From the NCBI GenBank assembly GCA_024400775.1, contig JAKSMF010000003.1, forward strand, positions 1 through 40,786: 40,786 nt of DNA. Direction: 5' to 3'. The position numbers and the translations under genes were made by a program. Shown here one piece after another: positions 26,066 through 35,019 of this stretch. Source of the DNA: Bacteroidales bacterium (GTDB taxonomy: Bacteria; Bacteroidota; Bacteroidia; Bacteroidales; WCHB1-69). The stretch's first letter is position 1. Every line of letters starts with the position of its first letter. Under the pieces are notes generated by a model. That model searched no databases. It was given only the letters and a program-made list of their open reading frames with translations, and was not told the DNA's origin.

Positions 26066-26184
26066 CAATCCATCAACACATTATCGTTAATAAAAACGCA
26101 CCCACGAAACTGATTTCCTCATTTTCCAATCCGTCTCACGTACATTGTTTGATTTTCACCAATCCGCCTCACTTGGATTGCACT
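26066..26184 (+). repeat. Three related sequence elements upstream of speA
   Basis: Two copies of CCAATCCG(T/C)CTCAC followed four bases later by ATTG start at 26126 and 26159, exactly 33 bp apart (about three helical turns). A weaker third copy, CAATCCATCAACACATTA, starts at 26066. They lie between the divergent glucosaminidase and speA promoters and could be protein binding sites. No known operator is recognised. Confidence 0.5.
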
Positions 26185-26255
26185 TTTCCCTATCATTTAA
26201 AATAAAAAAAAGTAAAATATTTTTCAAAAGTGCATTCATCGTATTGTTTTTCTTG

Positions 26256-26263
26256 TAATTTTG
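26256..26263 (+). promoter_or_regulatory. -7 box of speA
   Basis: TAATTTTG matches TAnnTTTG, 29 bases before the speA ATG. No -33 TTG at the usual spacing. Confidence 0.5.
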
Positions 26264-26292
26264 CCGACTAAATTTAATGCGTCATAAAAAAG

Positions 26293-27720
26293 ATGAAAAA
26301 CAAGTACATTGACCTGATCACGCAGACCTACGAGTTTCCACAGGAAGAGTTTGAGGTTGAAGAAAACGAACTGCATTTTAATGGTGTTCCTTTGATGGAC
26401 ATCATCAAACAGTATGGTACACCACTGAAAATCACCTATTTACCAAAAATATCGCAAAACATCCAGAAGGCGCGCCGCTGGTTTAACGTAGCCATCGCGA
26501 AAGCGGACTATCAAGGTGATTACCATTATTGTTATTGCACCAAGAGTTCGCATTTTGAATTCGTACTGTCGGAAGTTTTGAAAAACGACGTACACATTGA
26601 GACTTCATCTGCGTTCGATTTGAACCTGATTGAGGTTTTGGAAGAACAAAAAATGTTCGACAAAGAGAACTTTATCATTTGCAACGGCTTCAAAAAGCAG
26701 CAATATATCGACAACATTGCCATGGTTTTGGAGAAGGGTTTCGTGAATACGATTCCGGTGATCGACAACATTCATGAGTTCGACATGCTGGACCAGACGG
26801 TGAATACGAAGTGCAAAATCGGCATTCGAATTGCAGCAGAAGAGGAGCCCCGTTTTGAGTTCTACACCTCGCGCCTCGGCATTCGTTACAACGACATCAT
26901 CCCGTTTTACGAACACAAAATCAAAGACAACCCGAAGTTCGAGTTGAAGATGTTGCACTTTTTCATCAACACCGGCATTCAAGACACCGCATATTATTGG
27001 AATGAACTGACGAAGTGCATCAGTTTGTATTGCGATTTGAAGAAGATTTGTCCGGAGTTGGATTCATTAGACATCGGCGGCGGCTTCCCCATCAAGACCT
27101 CGCTCTCGTTTGACTACGATTATGAGTATATGGCGGAAGAAATCGTGGCGCAAATCAAGCAGATATGCAATCGTGAGGGTGTACGCGAGCCAGACATTTT
27201 CACCGAATTTGGTTCTTACACTGTAGGAGAAGCAAGCGCCGTACTTTTCTCCATCCTTCAACAGAAACGACAGAATGACAGAGAGTTATGGGACATGATT
27301 GACAGTTCGTTCATGACCACACTGCCCGACACATGGGCCATTGACCAACAATTCATCATATTAGCGGTCAACAACTGGGACAAGGAATACGAGCGTGTAT
27401 TTCTGGGCGGCCTCACCTGCGACAGCCAAGACTTCTACAATTCCGAGGCCTCGCTGAACGCAGTATTTTTACCCAAAATCCAAGCCAGCCTGCCGACACA
27501 AGAGAAAAACGAATATTTCGACGACGACCCACAATATATCGGTTTATTCAACACGGGAGCCTACCAAGAGTCGATTGGCGGCTACGGCGGTATCCAGCAC
27601 TGCCTCACCCCTGCCCCGAAACACATTATCATCTATCGCGACGAGGAGGGCGAACTCTGCACCAAACTTTTTGCTAAAGAGCAGAGTTACAAGTCGATGC
27701 TGAAAATTTTGGGATACTAA
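26293..27720 (+). CDS. speA: Arginine decarboxylase, short SpeA-type
   Basis: PLP-dependent decarboxylase of the alanine racemase-like fold, 475 residues, most like the short arginine decarboxylases of Bacteroidota that convert arginine to agmatine at the start of polyamine synthesis. The PLP lysine K84 is in YCTKSSHFEFV; ETSSAFDLNLIE, the phosphate-binding GGGFPIK and TEFGSYTVGEAS follow. The likely active-site cysteine lies in the late motif LTCDSQDFY. E. coli SpeA is longer (about 658 residues) because of inserted domains that this phylum lacks. Diaminopimelate or carboxynorspermidine decarboxylases share the fold; overall pattern favours SpeA. No other polyamine gene is adjacent. Confidence 0.88.
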   Translation: MKNKYIDLITQTYEFPQEEFEVEENELHFNGVPLMDIIKQYGTPLKITYLPKISQNIQKARRWFNVAIAKADYQGDYHYCYCTKSSHFEFVLSEVLKNDVHIETSSAFDLNLIEVLEEQKMFDKENFIICNGFKKQQYIDNIAMVLEKGFVNTIPVIDNIHEFDMLDQTVNTKCKIGIRIAAEEEPRFEFYTSRLGIRYNDIIPFYEHKIKDNPKFELKMLHFFINTGIQDTAYYWNELTKCISLYCDLKKICPELDSLDIGGGFPIKTSLSFDYDYEYMAEEIVAQIKQICNREGVREPDIFTEFGSYTVGEASAVLFSILQQKRQNDRELWDMIDSSFMTTLPDTWAIDQQFIILAVNNWDKEYERVFLGGLTCDSQDFYNSEASLNAVFLPKIQASLPTQEKNEYFDDDPQYIGLFNTGAYQESIGGYGGIQHCLTPAPKHIIIYRDEEGELCTKLFAKEQSYKSMLKILGY

Positions 27721-27764
27721 AGTCAAGCCAGAATTGTGGTATGGGAGTGTAAGAACAATATAGT

Positions 27765-29474
27765 ATGAATTATCTCACAGTCGAACGATTATCGAAAACC
27801 TACGGCGAAAAACTGCTTTTTGACGACATTACTTTTGGTTTGGAAAAGGGCCAAAAAAGTGCGTTGATTGCGAAAAACGGGACGGGGAAATCCACGTTGT
27901 TAAACATTATTGCCGGCTTGGAGCAGCCAGATGCCGGCCAGGTGGTCGTTCGGAAAGACATCACCGTTTCTTATCTACCACAAATTGACGACTTTGCCGA
28001 TGACTCGTCGGTTTTGGACACTATTTTTGATTCACAATCACCTGATATTCAAGCGATAAAAGAATACGAAACCTGTTTGGCGCTTATGGAAGCCGCACAT
28101 TCGGAGGGGAATGTGACCACGGAATTGGAGGAACGAATGCACCGCGCCATTGAAAATGTGGACCGTTTGCACGCATGGGATTTCGAGAGCAAAGTCAAAG
28201 AGATCCTCTCCAGATTCGGCATTGACAACGTATTTAAAGAAGTCGGATCACTGTCGGGCGGCCAACGTAAGAAGACCGCATTGGCAAAAACGCTCATCGC
28301 CGACACCGATTTACTCATTCTTGACGAGCCAACCAACCATCTCGACATTGAGATGATTGAGTGGATGGAAAACTACTTGTCGCACGCCAACGTCACCCTG
28401 TTAATGGTAACGCACGACCGTCATTTTTTAGACCAAGTCTGCAACGACATTTTCGAAATCGAAAACGGCAACCTTTACCATTATCGTGGCAAATACGACT
28501 ATTATTTGGAGAAAAAAGCGGAGCGCATTACGATAGAGAATGCGGAGCACGACAAGCTCAAACAGTTGTATCTCAAAGAGTTGGAATGGGTTCACACTTC
28601 GCCGCAGGCCCGAACTTCTAAATCGAGAGCCAGAATCCAGGGTTTTGAAGAATTAAAGGAGGCCGTCAGTCGGAAAGTGGAAAAGCAGGCCGACACGTTC
28701 CACGTTGAGCCGGAGCGATTAGGGAACAAAATTTTGGAAATCAACAACTTAGATTTTTCCTACGGAGACCACGTTTTGTTGGATGACTTTTCCTATATAT
28801 TTAAAAGAGGAGAAAAATGCGGCATTGTCGGTCCCAACGGCACAGGCAAATCCACCTTTTTGAAGCTGATTATGGGGTTGTTAAAACCCGACGGCGGCAA
28901 AATTGTAGCGGGACAGACCATCCAGTTCGGTTACTACTCACAAGAGGGAATGCAGATCAAGGGGAACCGGCGCATCATCGACATTGTGAAGGAACAGGCA
29001 GAAGTAATCCGCACAGAAACCGGAAATTACGTAGGCGCTTCGCAATTCCTCAATCATTTTGGCTTTAAGTACGAACAACAGTACACCTATTTTGAGGATT
29101 TGAGTGGTGGTGAGAAGCGAAAACTATACTTACTCATCACGCTCATGCGCAACCCGAACTTCCTTATTTTGGACGAGCCCACCAACGATTTCGACATCGA
29201 CACACTTAACAAACTGGAGGACCTGCTTTATCATTTCAAGGGCTGCATCCTCATTGTTTCGCACGACCGTTGGTTCATGAACAAGTTAGTGGACCATATA
29301 TTCGTCTTCAACGGAAACGGGAAAATCAAAGACTTCTACGGCAACTACACCGACTACAAACTTGCCCATGAGAAGGAGCTTCGTATTGAGAAGAAGGTGG
29401 AGAAATTGCAGAAGCAGTCAGAAGTTAAAGAAGTCAGAGAGACAAAAAAAAGCAATTCTATCTTACTTACATAA
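27765..29474 (+). CDS. ABC-F family ATPase, prematurely stopped
   Basis: A soluble ABC-F ATPase with two nucleotide-binding domains and no membrane segments; such proteins act on ribosomes (EttA/Uup/antibiotic-protection type). First domain: Walker A AKNGTGKS, signature LSGGQRKK, Walker B LLILDEPTNHLD. Second domain: GPNGTGKS, LSGGEKRK, FLILDEPTNDFD. The linker between them (about 245-325) contains ARTSKSRARIQGFEEL. The frame ends at a TAA at 29472-29474 after SNSILLT, while the family's C-terminal coiled coil continues in the same frame downstream (see next entry). As read, the protein has 569 residues and keeps both ATPase domains but loses the coiled coil. Starts 44 bases after speA. Confidence 0.93.
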   Translation: MNYLTVERLSKTYGEKLLFDDITFGLEKGQKSALIAKNGTGKSTLLNIIAGLEQPDAGQVVVRKDITVSYLPQIDDFADDSSVLDTIFDSQSPDIQAIKEYETCLALMEAAHSEGNVTTELEERMHRAIENVDRLHAWDFESKVKEILSRFGIDNVFKEVGSLSGGQRKKTALAKTLIADTDLLILDEPTNHLDIEMIEWMENYLSHANVTLLMVTHDRHFLDQVCNDIFEIENGNLYHYRGKYDYYLEKKAERITIENAEHDKLKQLYLKELEWVHTSPQARTSKSRARIQGFEELKEAVSRKVEKQADTFHVEPERLGNKILEINNLDFSYGDHVLLDDFSYIFKRGEKCGIVGPNGTGKSTFLKLIMGLLKPDGGKIVAGQTIQFGYYSQEGMQIKGNRRIIDIVKEQAEVIRTETGNYVGASQFLNHFGFKYEQQYTYFEDLSGGEKRKLYLLITLMRNPNFLILDEPTNDFDIDTLNKLEDLLYHFKGCILIVSHDRWFMNKLVDHIFVFNGNGKIKDFYGNYTDYKLAHEKELRIEKKVEKLQKQSEVKEVRETKKSNSILLT

Positions 29475-29675
29475 AAAGAAAAAAAGGAATTCGAGTCACT
29501 TGAAATAGAAATCGACGAGCTGGAGAAAGAGAAAAAGGATTTATTGGAAAAGATGAATTCCGGCTCCGGAAACAGCGAGGAACTCGTGCAATGGAGCAAT
29601 CGCTACCAAGAAGTCAGCGATTTATTGGACGAAAAGTCAATGCGTTGGCTGGAATTGAGCGAAAAAGAGGGATGA
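29475..29675 (+). pseudogene. C-terminal coiled coil of the ABC-F protein, after an in-frame stop
   Basis: In the same frame as 27765-29474 and directly after the TAA, 66 codons read KEKKEFESLEIEIDELEKEK and on to a TGA at 29673. This is the ABC-F C-terminal coiled coil, which in relatives follows a KLTYKEKKEFE-like junction. Here the junction is LLT-stop-KEKKEFE, so the stop replaces the expected aromatic residue. The tail has no start codon suitably placed and stays open and well conserved. Recent nonsense mutation, sequencing error or read-through are all possible. Confidence 0.85.
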
Positions 29676-29753
29676 GAATCATGGCAAAATGTCATGAGAG
29701 TCGTGCGAGAATGACGAGAAACACATTTATAATTTGCAAGCAATTTTTATAGA

Positions 29754-31343
29754 ATGAAGAGATTTTTTTGCACTATTTTAATATTTGCATTAGCAATAAG
29801 TTGTGTTTTTGCGCAGAAAAAAAGCGCAAAAGAGACTGGAAATTACTTCTATAAACGTGGTATAGAATGTATGGAGCAAGAGGATTACGGCAATGCGGTG
29901 AACTATTTCCGTCAAGCAATACAGGAAGACACGTGCAACGGTTACGCACTTTTCTGGCTGGCGGCACTGTTGTCGGACGACCAGCCGGAGTTAGCGCTCT
30001 CCTGCTTTTACAGAGCCGCAAATTTCATTCCCAAGAAGGACAAATACATGCGAGGCAATGCCTATCTGTACTGCGGACATCTGTTCAATGATTACCAAAT
30101 GTACCAATATGCGATGGAGAACTACCAAAGGGCGTTGAAGATCGACAAGCGCAACATATTGATTCACAAGGCAATTGCAGAATTATACGCAACTACGGGT
30201 CAATATGAAGAGGCCGACAAAGCCTACAGAGAGATATTGAAGCGGTCGCCCAACGATATGAATGCGATGCTTGGGTTAGCCTGCAACGCATACCAGCGGA
30301 ACGATTTAGCGGAGGGATTAAAACAGATAGACAAAACCATTGCCTTATATCCTGAATTTTCGGAGGCTTACTCGGCACGAGCCGCCATCTATTTTCAGAC
30401 AAAAGAGCCCGACTTGGCGGCGCAGGATATAGTCACAGCTTTATCGTTGGATGACAACACAAATGCGTACACTTTCATTCGAAATGCACGCGGCAAGGAG
30501 TCGGAGGCTGTGCAACTGGCTCTGCGCAAACGGATTATGCAAGAGCCCAACGAAGGACGTTGGTACTACTACCTGGCTACTGCAGCTGAAAGCAACGGTG
30601 AACTTCAGAAGGCCATCGACAACTACAAGATCGTGGATAGTTTGGAGAAAGAATTTTCCCTAAATGACGCTTTGGCTCGCTGTCACACGGATTTAGGAGA
30701 TTATCCGATGGCGATACACTATGCGACATTAGCGCTATCGGAAGACCCCGACGACGTCTATACACGAATGCGCAGAATGCTATCTTACGATGAACTCGGA
30801 CAGTACGAACTGGCGATACAAGATGCCGACACGCTGGTGGCATTCGTCCCGAATGATGCCCACTTATATTGCAATCGTGCACAGCTCCAGCGCTGGAACG
30901 GGCACTACGAAAAGGCACTTATCGACTACGAAAAAGCCATCGATCTGGACAGCACGATGGCAATGGCATACCAAGGACGTGCGCTCTGTCTGCACGCCCT
31001 GGGACGCGACGACGAAGCTCGCCACGACTTTGTGCTTGCCACGCGCTACGAAAAAGAGCCTGGTGCTGAAGACATTTCGCAAATCGCATACTTTTATCTT
31101 GGCAACCGCAATGAAGCCGTCAAAATACAGGAGCACGTATTAGAGAGCCGCGGACACGACCCCAATGCCCTTTTCACCGCAGTTACGCTATACAGTCTGC
31201 TCGGTGACAACGCGAAAGCGCTGAATTTCTTGAAACAAGCTTTGGACAACGGCTTCCATCGTTATAAACTCATTCGCACCATACCCGAATTGGAGGAGTT
31301 GCGCCAGCTGCCGGAATTTGAAGAGATGATGAAAGCTTTATAA
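29754..31343 (+). CDS. Secreted tetratricopeptide-repeat protein
   Basis: A 529-residue protein with a signal peptide (about 1-20, MKRFFCTILIFALAISCVFA) followed by a nearly continuous array of TPR units. Recognisable units include YFYKRGIECMEQEDYGNAVNYFRQAI, AMENYQRALKIDKRNILIHK, YEEADKAYREILKRSPND, and GHYEKALIDYEKAIDLD. The C-terminal ALNFLKQALDNGFHRYKLIRTIPELEELR is typical of Bacteroidota periplasmic TPR proteins. TPRs bind other proteins; the partner cannot be told from here. Follows the ABC-F tail by 78 bases. Confidence 0.9.
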   Translation: MKRFFCTILIFALAISCVFAQKKSAKETGNYFYKRGIECMEQEDYGNAVNYFRQAIQEDTCNGYALFWLAALLSDDQPELALSCFYRAANFIPKKDKYMRGNAYLYCGHLFNDYQMYQYAMENYQRALKIDKRNILIHKAIAELYATTGQYEEADKAYREILKRSPNDMNAMLGLACNAYQRNDLAEGLKQIDKTIALYPEFSEAYSARAAIYFQTKEPDLAAQDIVTALSLDDNTNAYTFIRNARGKESEAVQLALRKRIMQEPNEGRWYYYLATAAESNGELQKAIDNYKIVDSLEKEFSLNDALARCHTDLGDYPMAIHYATLALSEDPDDVYTRMRRMLSYDELGQYELAIQDADTLVAFVPNDAHLYCNRAQLQRWNGHYEKALIDYEKAIDLDSTMAMAYQGRALCLHALGRDDEARHDFVLATRYEKEPGAEDISQIAYFYLGNRNEAVKIQEHVLESRGHDPNALFTAVTLYSLLGDNAKALNFLKQALDNGFHRYKLIRTIPELEELRQLPEFEEMMKAL

Positions 31344-31368
31344 ATTGAAAGTTGAAAATTGAAAATTA
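31343..31368. repeat. Heptanucleotide array, AATTGAA type
   Basis: AATTGAA, AGTTGAA, AATTGAA, then AATTA, starting on the last base of the TPR gene stop codon. Same unit, same order style and same AATTA end as the arrays at 7161 and 38680. Confidence 0.85.
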
Positions 31369-31423
31369 GTTTATAAGTTTGTAAGGTTTATAAAGTCGAA
31401 GGCGAGTGGGCCTCAGTCTTTCA

Positions 31424-31518
31424 CCTTACTGCCTCCTGCTTTCTACTTACCACGCAATTCCGTTTCCGCGAGCCAAAGCAGTACGGCAAAATTCCTCTTT
31501 CCTAATTCCTCTTTCCTA
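31424..31518. repeat. Two further heptanucleotide arrays (minus-strand purine-rich)
   Basis: On the minus strand 31424-31451 reads TAAGTAG, AAAGCAG, GAGGCAG in 7-bp register, related to the GAAGCAG/TAGGTAG array at 7210. At 31491-31518 a 14-bp unit (two heptamers, ATTCCTC and TTTCCTA) is repeated twice without change. Confidence 0.7.
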
Positions 31519-31564
31519 ATTTCAGACAGTTCACATTTCACGAAAAAAATATTGTCAATGAACA

Positions 31565-31594
31565 TTGTCCTTTGCTAATTGTTTCGTATTTTTG
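31565..31594 (+). promoter_or_regulatory. Promoter of the tig-clpP-clpX operon
   Basis: TTG (31565-31567), 19-bp gap, TATTTTTG (31587-31594): a good match to the Bacteroidota promoter pattern, 34 bases before the tig ATG. Confidence 0.7.
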
Positions 31595-31628
31595 CAGCCG
31601 CAAATTTTAAACGTTTAAAAATATAATA

Positions 31629-33092
31629 ATGAACATTCAGAACGAAAAAAAAGGTGAACAGCTCCAAATCGTCACCATCGAGATCTGCAAGGAAGATTAC
31701 ACAGAAAATGTAGAGAAAGCATTAAAGAAACAGCGCCGCGTGGCACAGGTTCCCGGTTTCCGCCCCGGTAACGCTCCGATGCCGCTGATTAAAAAAGCAT
31801 ACGAAAAGTCATTCATCGCCGACGAAGTGAACCGTATCATGTACGACGAATTGAACAAATTCGTGCACGAAAACAAACTTGATGTTTTGGGCGAACCTCT
31901 GCCGATTGACGATAAAACCGTCGTTGACTTCGAACATCCCGAAAAATTCGTCTTCACTTTCGAAATCGCAAATCAGAAGCCTTTCGAAATCGACTACAGC
32001 AAACTTCCGGAAATCACCAACTATGAAATTTCCGCTTCCGACGAAGAAATCGATGCCTTCATCGAAGACCTTCGCAAACGTCACGGCCAATACACCGCTC
32101 CCGACACCATTTCCGACGAAGACTTTGTCACCGTTGAATTTGGCGAAAACAACAACGGCAACTTCTACGCCAACGACCTGAGCGAAGCCGGCAAGAAACT
32201 CTTCATCAACAAAAACAAAAACGAAGTCATCACCGCCGACGTGAACACGATTTTCGACGACGACAACAAGTTGGCTACCTTCCTCAAGACCACTCCGGAA
32301 ATGTTGGACAAAAGCCAGCCGAACAACATGGAAATGACCGTTAAGTACATTGGTCATTTGACACCTGCCGAATTAAATGACGACTTCTTCAAGAAAGCAT
32401 ATCCTGACGGCAGCGTTACCACTGAAGCACAGCTTCGCGAAGTCGCTGCAACCAAGATTGCTGCCGAATACACTCAGCACAGCCAGCGCAAATTCATGAA
32501 CGACGCTATCGGTGCTCTCGTTGACAATGTTAAAGTTGAACTTCCCGAAGAATTCCTCCGTCGCTACATCCTTTATGCTCAGAGCGATATGACCGAAGAA
32601 AAACTCAACGAAGAGTTCGACAAATACCTCAACTCCTTCAAATGGCAGCTCATCGAAAACAAGCTGACGAAGGACAACGACATTAAAGTAACCGACGAAG
32701 ACGTAAAACAGTACGTCCGTAAATTCTTCTTGGACAACTACTTCGCACAATTCAATCCGGAAGATGTCGCTGAACGCGTTGACGCACTGGCAGCCGACAC
32801 GTTGAAGAATAAGGAAACCGTAAAGAACATTTACGACCAGCTGTTTGACGATGCCATTGGCAAGGCTTTGTTGAAGAACATGAAGACCACCACCAAGAAG
32901 ATGACCTTCAAGGAATTCGCCGACGAGCTTTACGGCATCAAAGAAGATGGCGAAAAGAAAGAAGAAAAGAAAGCCAAGGCCAAGAAGGCACCTGCAAAAA
33001 AAGTAGCTAAAGAAGAGACTCCTGCTGCTGAAGAAAAAAAATGCAAAAAGGCCCCTGCCAAAGCTAAAAAATCAACCCCTAAAGCAGAATAA
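31629..33092 (+). CDS. tig: Trigger factor with lysine-rich tail
   Basis: Trigger factor, the ribosome-bound chaperone for new proteins; 487 residues. The ribosome-docking loop reads GFRPGNAP (43-50) in place of the textbook GFRxGKxP, so the usual lysine is asparagine. The middle region shows no easily seen FKBP-type isomerase motifs, and the helical C-terminal chaperone domain ends near residue 437. After that comes a 45-50-residue tail made mostly of Lys, Ala, Glu and Pro (KKEEKKAKAKKAPAKKVAK and similar), resembling a histone H1-type tail. First gene of the operon; clpP starts 3 bases later. Confidence 0.94.
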   Translation: MNIQNEKKGEQLQIVTIEICKEDYTENVEKALKKQRRVAQVPGFRPGNAPMPLIKKAYEKSFIADEVNRIMYDELNKFVHENKLDVLGEPLPIDDKTVVDFEHPEKFVFTFEIANQKPFEIDYSKLPEITNYEISASDEEIDAFIEDLRKRHGQYTAPDTISDEDFVTVEFGENNNGNFYANDLSEAGKKLFINKNKNEVITADVNTIFDDDNKLATFLKTTPEMLDKSQPNNMEMTVKYIGHLTPAELNDDFFKKAYPDGSVTTEAQLREVAATKIAAEYTQHSQRKFMNDAIGALVDNVKVELPEEFLRRYILYAQSDMTEEKLNEEFDKYLNSFKWQLIENKLTKDNDIKVTDEDVKQYVRKFFLDNYFAQFNPEDVAERVDALAADTLKNKETVKNIYDQLFDDAIGKALLKNMKTTTKKMTFKEFADELYGIKEDGEKKEEKKAKAKKAPAKKVAKEETPAAEEKKCKKAPAKAKKSTPKAE

Positions 33093-33095
33093 TTC

Positions 33096-33761
33096 ATGAA
33101 CGACTTCAGAAACTACGCCGTTAAGCATCACGGCATTTCCAGTCTTCACGTGGACAACTACATGTCAGCCGTGAGCGACTACCTTACGCCTTACATCATC
33201 GAAGAACGCCCGATGAACATTACGCAATTGGACGTATTCTCCCGCTTGATGAAGGACCGCATCATCTTTTTAGGTGTGCCGATTGACGACGACGTAGCCA
33301 ACATCATCGAAGCTCAGTTGTTGTTTTTGGAATCCCAGGATTCCGACCGCGACATCCAGATTTATCTGAATTCTCCTGGCGGCTACGTACATGCTGGTTT
33401 GGGCATTTACGACACGATGCAGTACATCAAGCCCGACGTTTCCACCATCTGCACCGGTATGGCAGCCTCCATGGCAGCCGTATTGTTGTGTGCCGGAGCA
33501 AAAGGAAAACGTTTTGCCCTCCCCCACTCCCGCGTGATGATTCACCAACCGCTGGGCGGCGCTCAAGGCCAGGCTTCTGACATCGAAATCGAAGCCAGAG
33601 AGATTCAGAAACTCAAGAAAGAGCTTTATGAAATCATTGCCAACCACTCTGGTAAAGATTACGACCAGGTGTGGAAAGACTGCGACCGCAACTATTGGAT
33701 GATTGCATCCGAAGCCAAGGAATACGGTATGATCGACGAAGTGCTCGGTAAAACCAGATAA
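33096..33761 (+). CDS. clpP: ATP-dependent Clp protease proteolytic subunit
   Basis: ClpP, 221 residues, the barrel-shaped serine protease that degrades unfolded or tagged proteins delivered by ClpX. Catalytic serine S125 lies in GMAASMAAV, histidine H150 in HSRVMIHQP, and the aspartate is probably D197 in the CDRNYWM segment. [18 protein letters not shown] is the typical substrate-channel region. Three bases after tig and one base before the clpX ATG, so translation is tightly coupled. Confidence 0.97.
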   Translation: MNDFRNYAVKHHGISSLHVDNYMSAVSDYLTPYIIEERPMNITQLDVFSRLMKDRIIFLGVPIDDDVANIIEAQLLFLESQDSDRDIQIYLNSPGGYVHAGLGIYDTMQYIKPDVSTICTGMAASMAAVLLCAGAKGKRFALPHSRVMIHQPLGGAQGQASDIEIEAREIQKLKKELYEIIANHSGKDYDQVWKDCDRNYWMIASEAKEYGMIDEVLGKTR

Positions 33762-33762
33762 C

Positions 33763-34992
33763 ATGGCTAAGCGTTCAAAGTCAGAATCTTATTGCGACTT
33801 TTGCGGGCAGGCGGCATCCCCGACCCGCCCGCTCATTTTTGGTCTTACAGGCTGTATTTGCGAAGACTGCGCCCGCGCCGCATACGACCTCGTTAAAGAG
33901 CAGCATCCTTCTGTAAAAAAAGATGCCGACTTCAAAGTCAACTTGATGAAGCCGTCCGAAATCAAAGCCAAATTGGACGAATACGTCATCGGGCAAGACG
34001 AGGCGAAGCGCGTGATTTCTGTCGCAGTTTATAACCACTACAAACGCATTATGTACGCCCAACAAAACACGGATGATGTGGAAATCGAGAAATCCAACAT
34101 CATCATGGTGGGCGAGACCGGAACCGGCAAAACTTTGATTGCCAAGACAATAGCAAAATTGCTGGATGTCCCGTTCTGCATTGCCGATGCAACCGTCTTC
34201 ACGCAGGCAGGCTATGTGGGCGAAGATGTCGAAAGCATTCTCACTCGCTTGCTGCAAGCCGCCGACTATGACGTTGCCAAAGCGGAACGTGGTATCGTCT
34301 TCATTGACGAAATCGACAAAATTGCGCGCAAAGGAGCTGAAAATCCGTCTATTACGCGCGATGTATCGGGCGAAGGCGTACAGCAGTCGTTGTTGAAACT
34401 GTTAGAAGGCTCGAAAGTCAACGTCCCTCCGCAGGGCGGCCGCAAACATCCGGAGCAGCAGTTCATCCAAGTCGATACACAAAACATTCTGTTTATCGGT
34501 TCCGGAGCGTTTAACAGTTTGGACAAGATAATTTCCGAGCGAATGCAGACGCACGTCATCGGCTTCAACGCAAAAAACCGTCAAATTGACCAAAACAACA
34601 TTTTACAATATGTATCCGCCATCGACATCAAGACTTTTGGTCTGATTCCCGAACTGTGCGGACGTTTTCCGGTCATCACGCACCTTGACAGTTTGGATGC
34701 CGCTGCGTTGAAGAACATTCTCATTCAGCCGAAAAACGCATTAGTGAAACAATATATTAAGCTGTTTGAGCTTGATGGCATTAAACTTGTTTTCGACGAT
34801 GACGCCATCGACTATATCGTAGAGAAGGCCGTGGAATTGAAACTCGGCGCCCGCGGCCTACGCTCCATTGTCGAAAAAATCATGACTAACGCGATGTATG
34901 AATTTCCGAGTTCGGACAAAAAGCGCATGAACATTACAAAAAAATATGCGCAAGAACAGTTCGAACAGTCGATCTACAAATTCTTAAACTGA
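33763..34992 (+). CDS. clpX: ATP-dependent Clp protease ATPase subunit ClpX
   Basis: ClpX, 409 residues, the AAA+ unfoldase that feeds substrates to ClpP. The N-terminal zinc-binding domain has the four cysteines C11, C14, C33 and C36. Walker A GETGTGKT is at 117-124 and Walker [10 protein letters not shown] about 178-186; the pore loop GYVGEDVES follows Walker A in the usual place, and the C-terminal [15 protein letters not shown] sensor-2 helix is present. Standard tig-clpP-clpX order. Confidence 0.97.
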   Translation: MAKRSKSESYCDFCGQAASPTRPLIFGLTGCICEDCARAAYDLVKEQHPSVKKDADFKVNLMKPSEIKAKLDEYVIGQDEAKRVISVAVYNHYKRIMYAQQNTDDVEIEKSNIIMVGETGTGKTLIAKTIAKLLDVPFCIADATVFTQAGYVGEDVESILTRLLQAADYDVAKAERGIVFIDEIDKIARKGAENPSITRDVSGEGVQQSLLKLLEGSKVNVPPQGGRKHPEQQFIQVDTQNILFIGSGAFNSLDKIISERMQTHVIGFNAKNRQIDQNNILQYVSAIDIKTFGLIPELCGRFPVITHLDSLDAAALKNILIQPKNALVKQYIKLFELDGIKLVFDDDAIDYIVEKAVELKLGARGLRSIVEKIMTNAMYEFPSSDKKRMNITKKYAQEQFEQSIYKFLN

Positions 34993-35019
34993 CGAATTTC
35001 TGATCATAATTTTTGAAAA

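Noticed and set aside
29472..29474. Stop codon reassignment of TAA
   Set aside because: Many other genes in the window end normally at TAA, so a changed genetic code does not explain the ABC-F stop.
33096..34992. Unusual ClpX or ClpP variants
   Set aside because: All catalytic, zinc and ATP-binding motifs are present and the order is standard.
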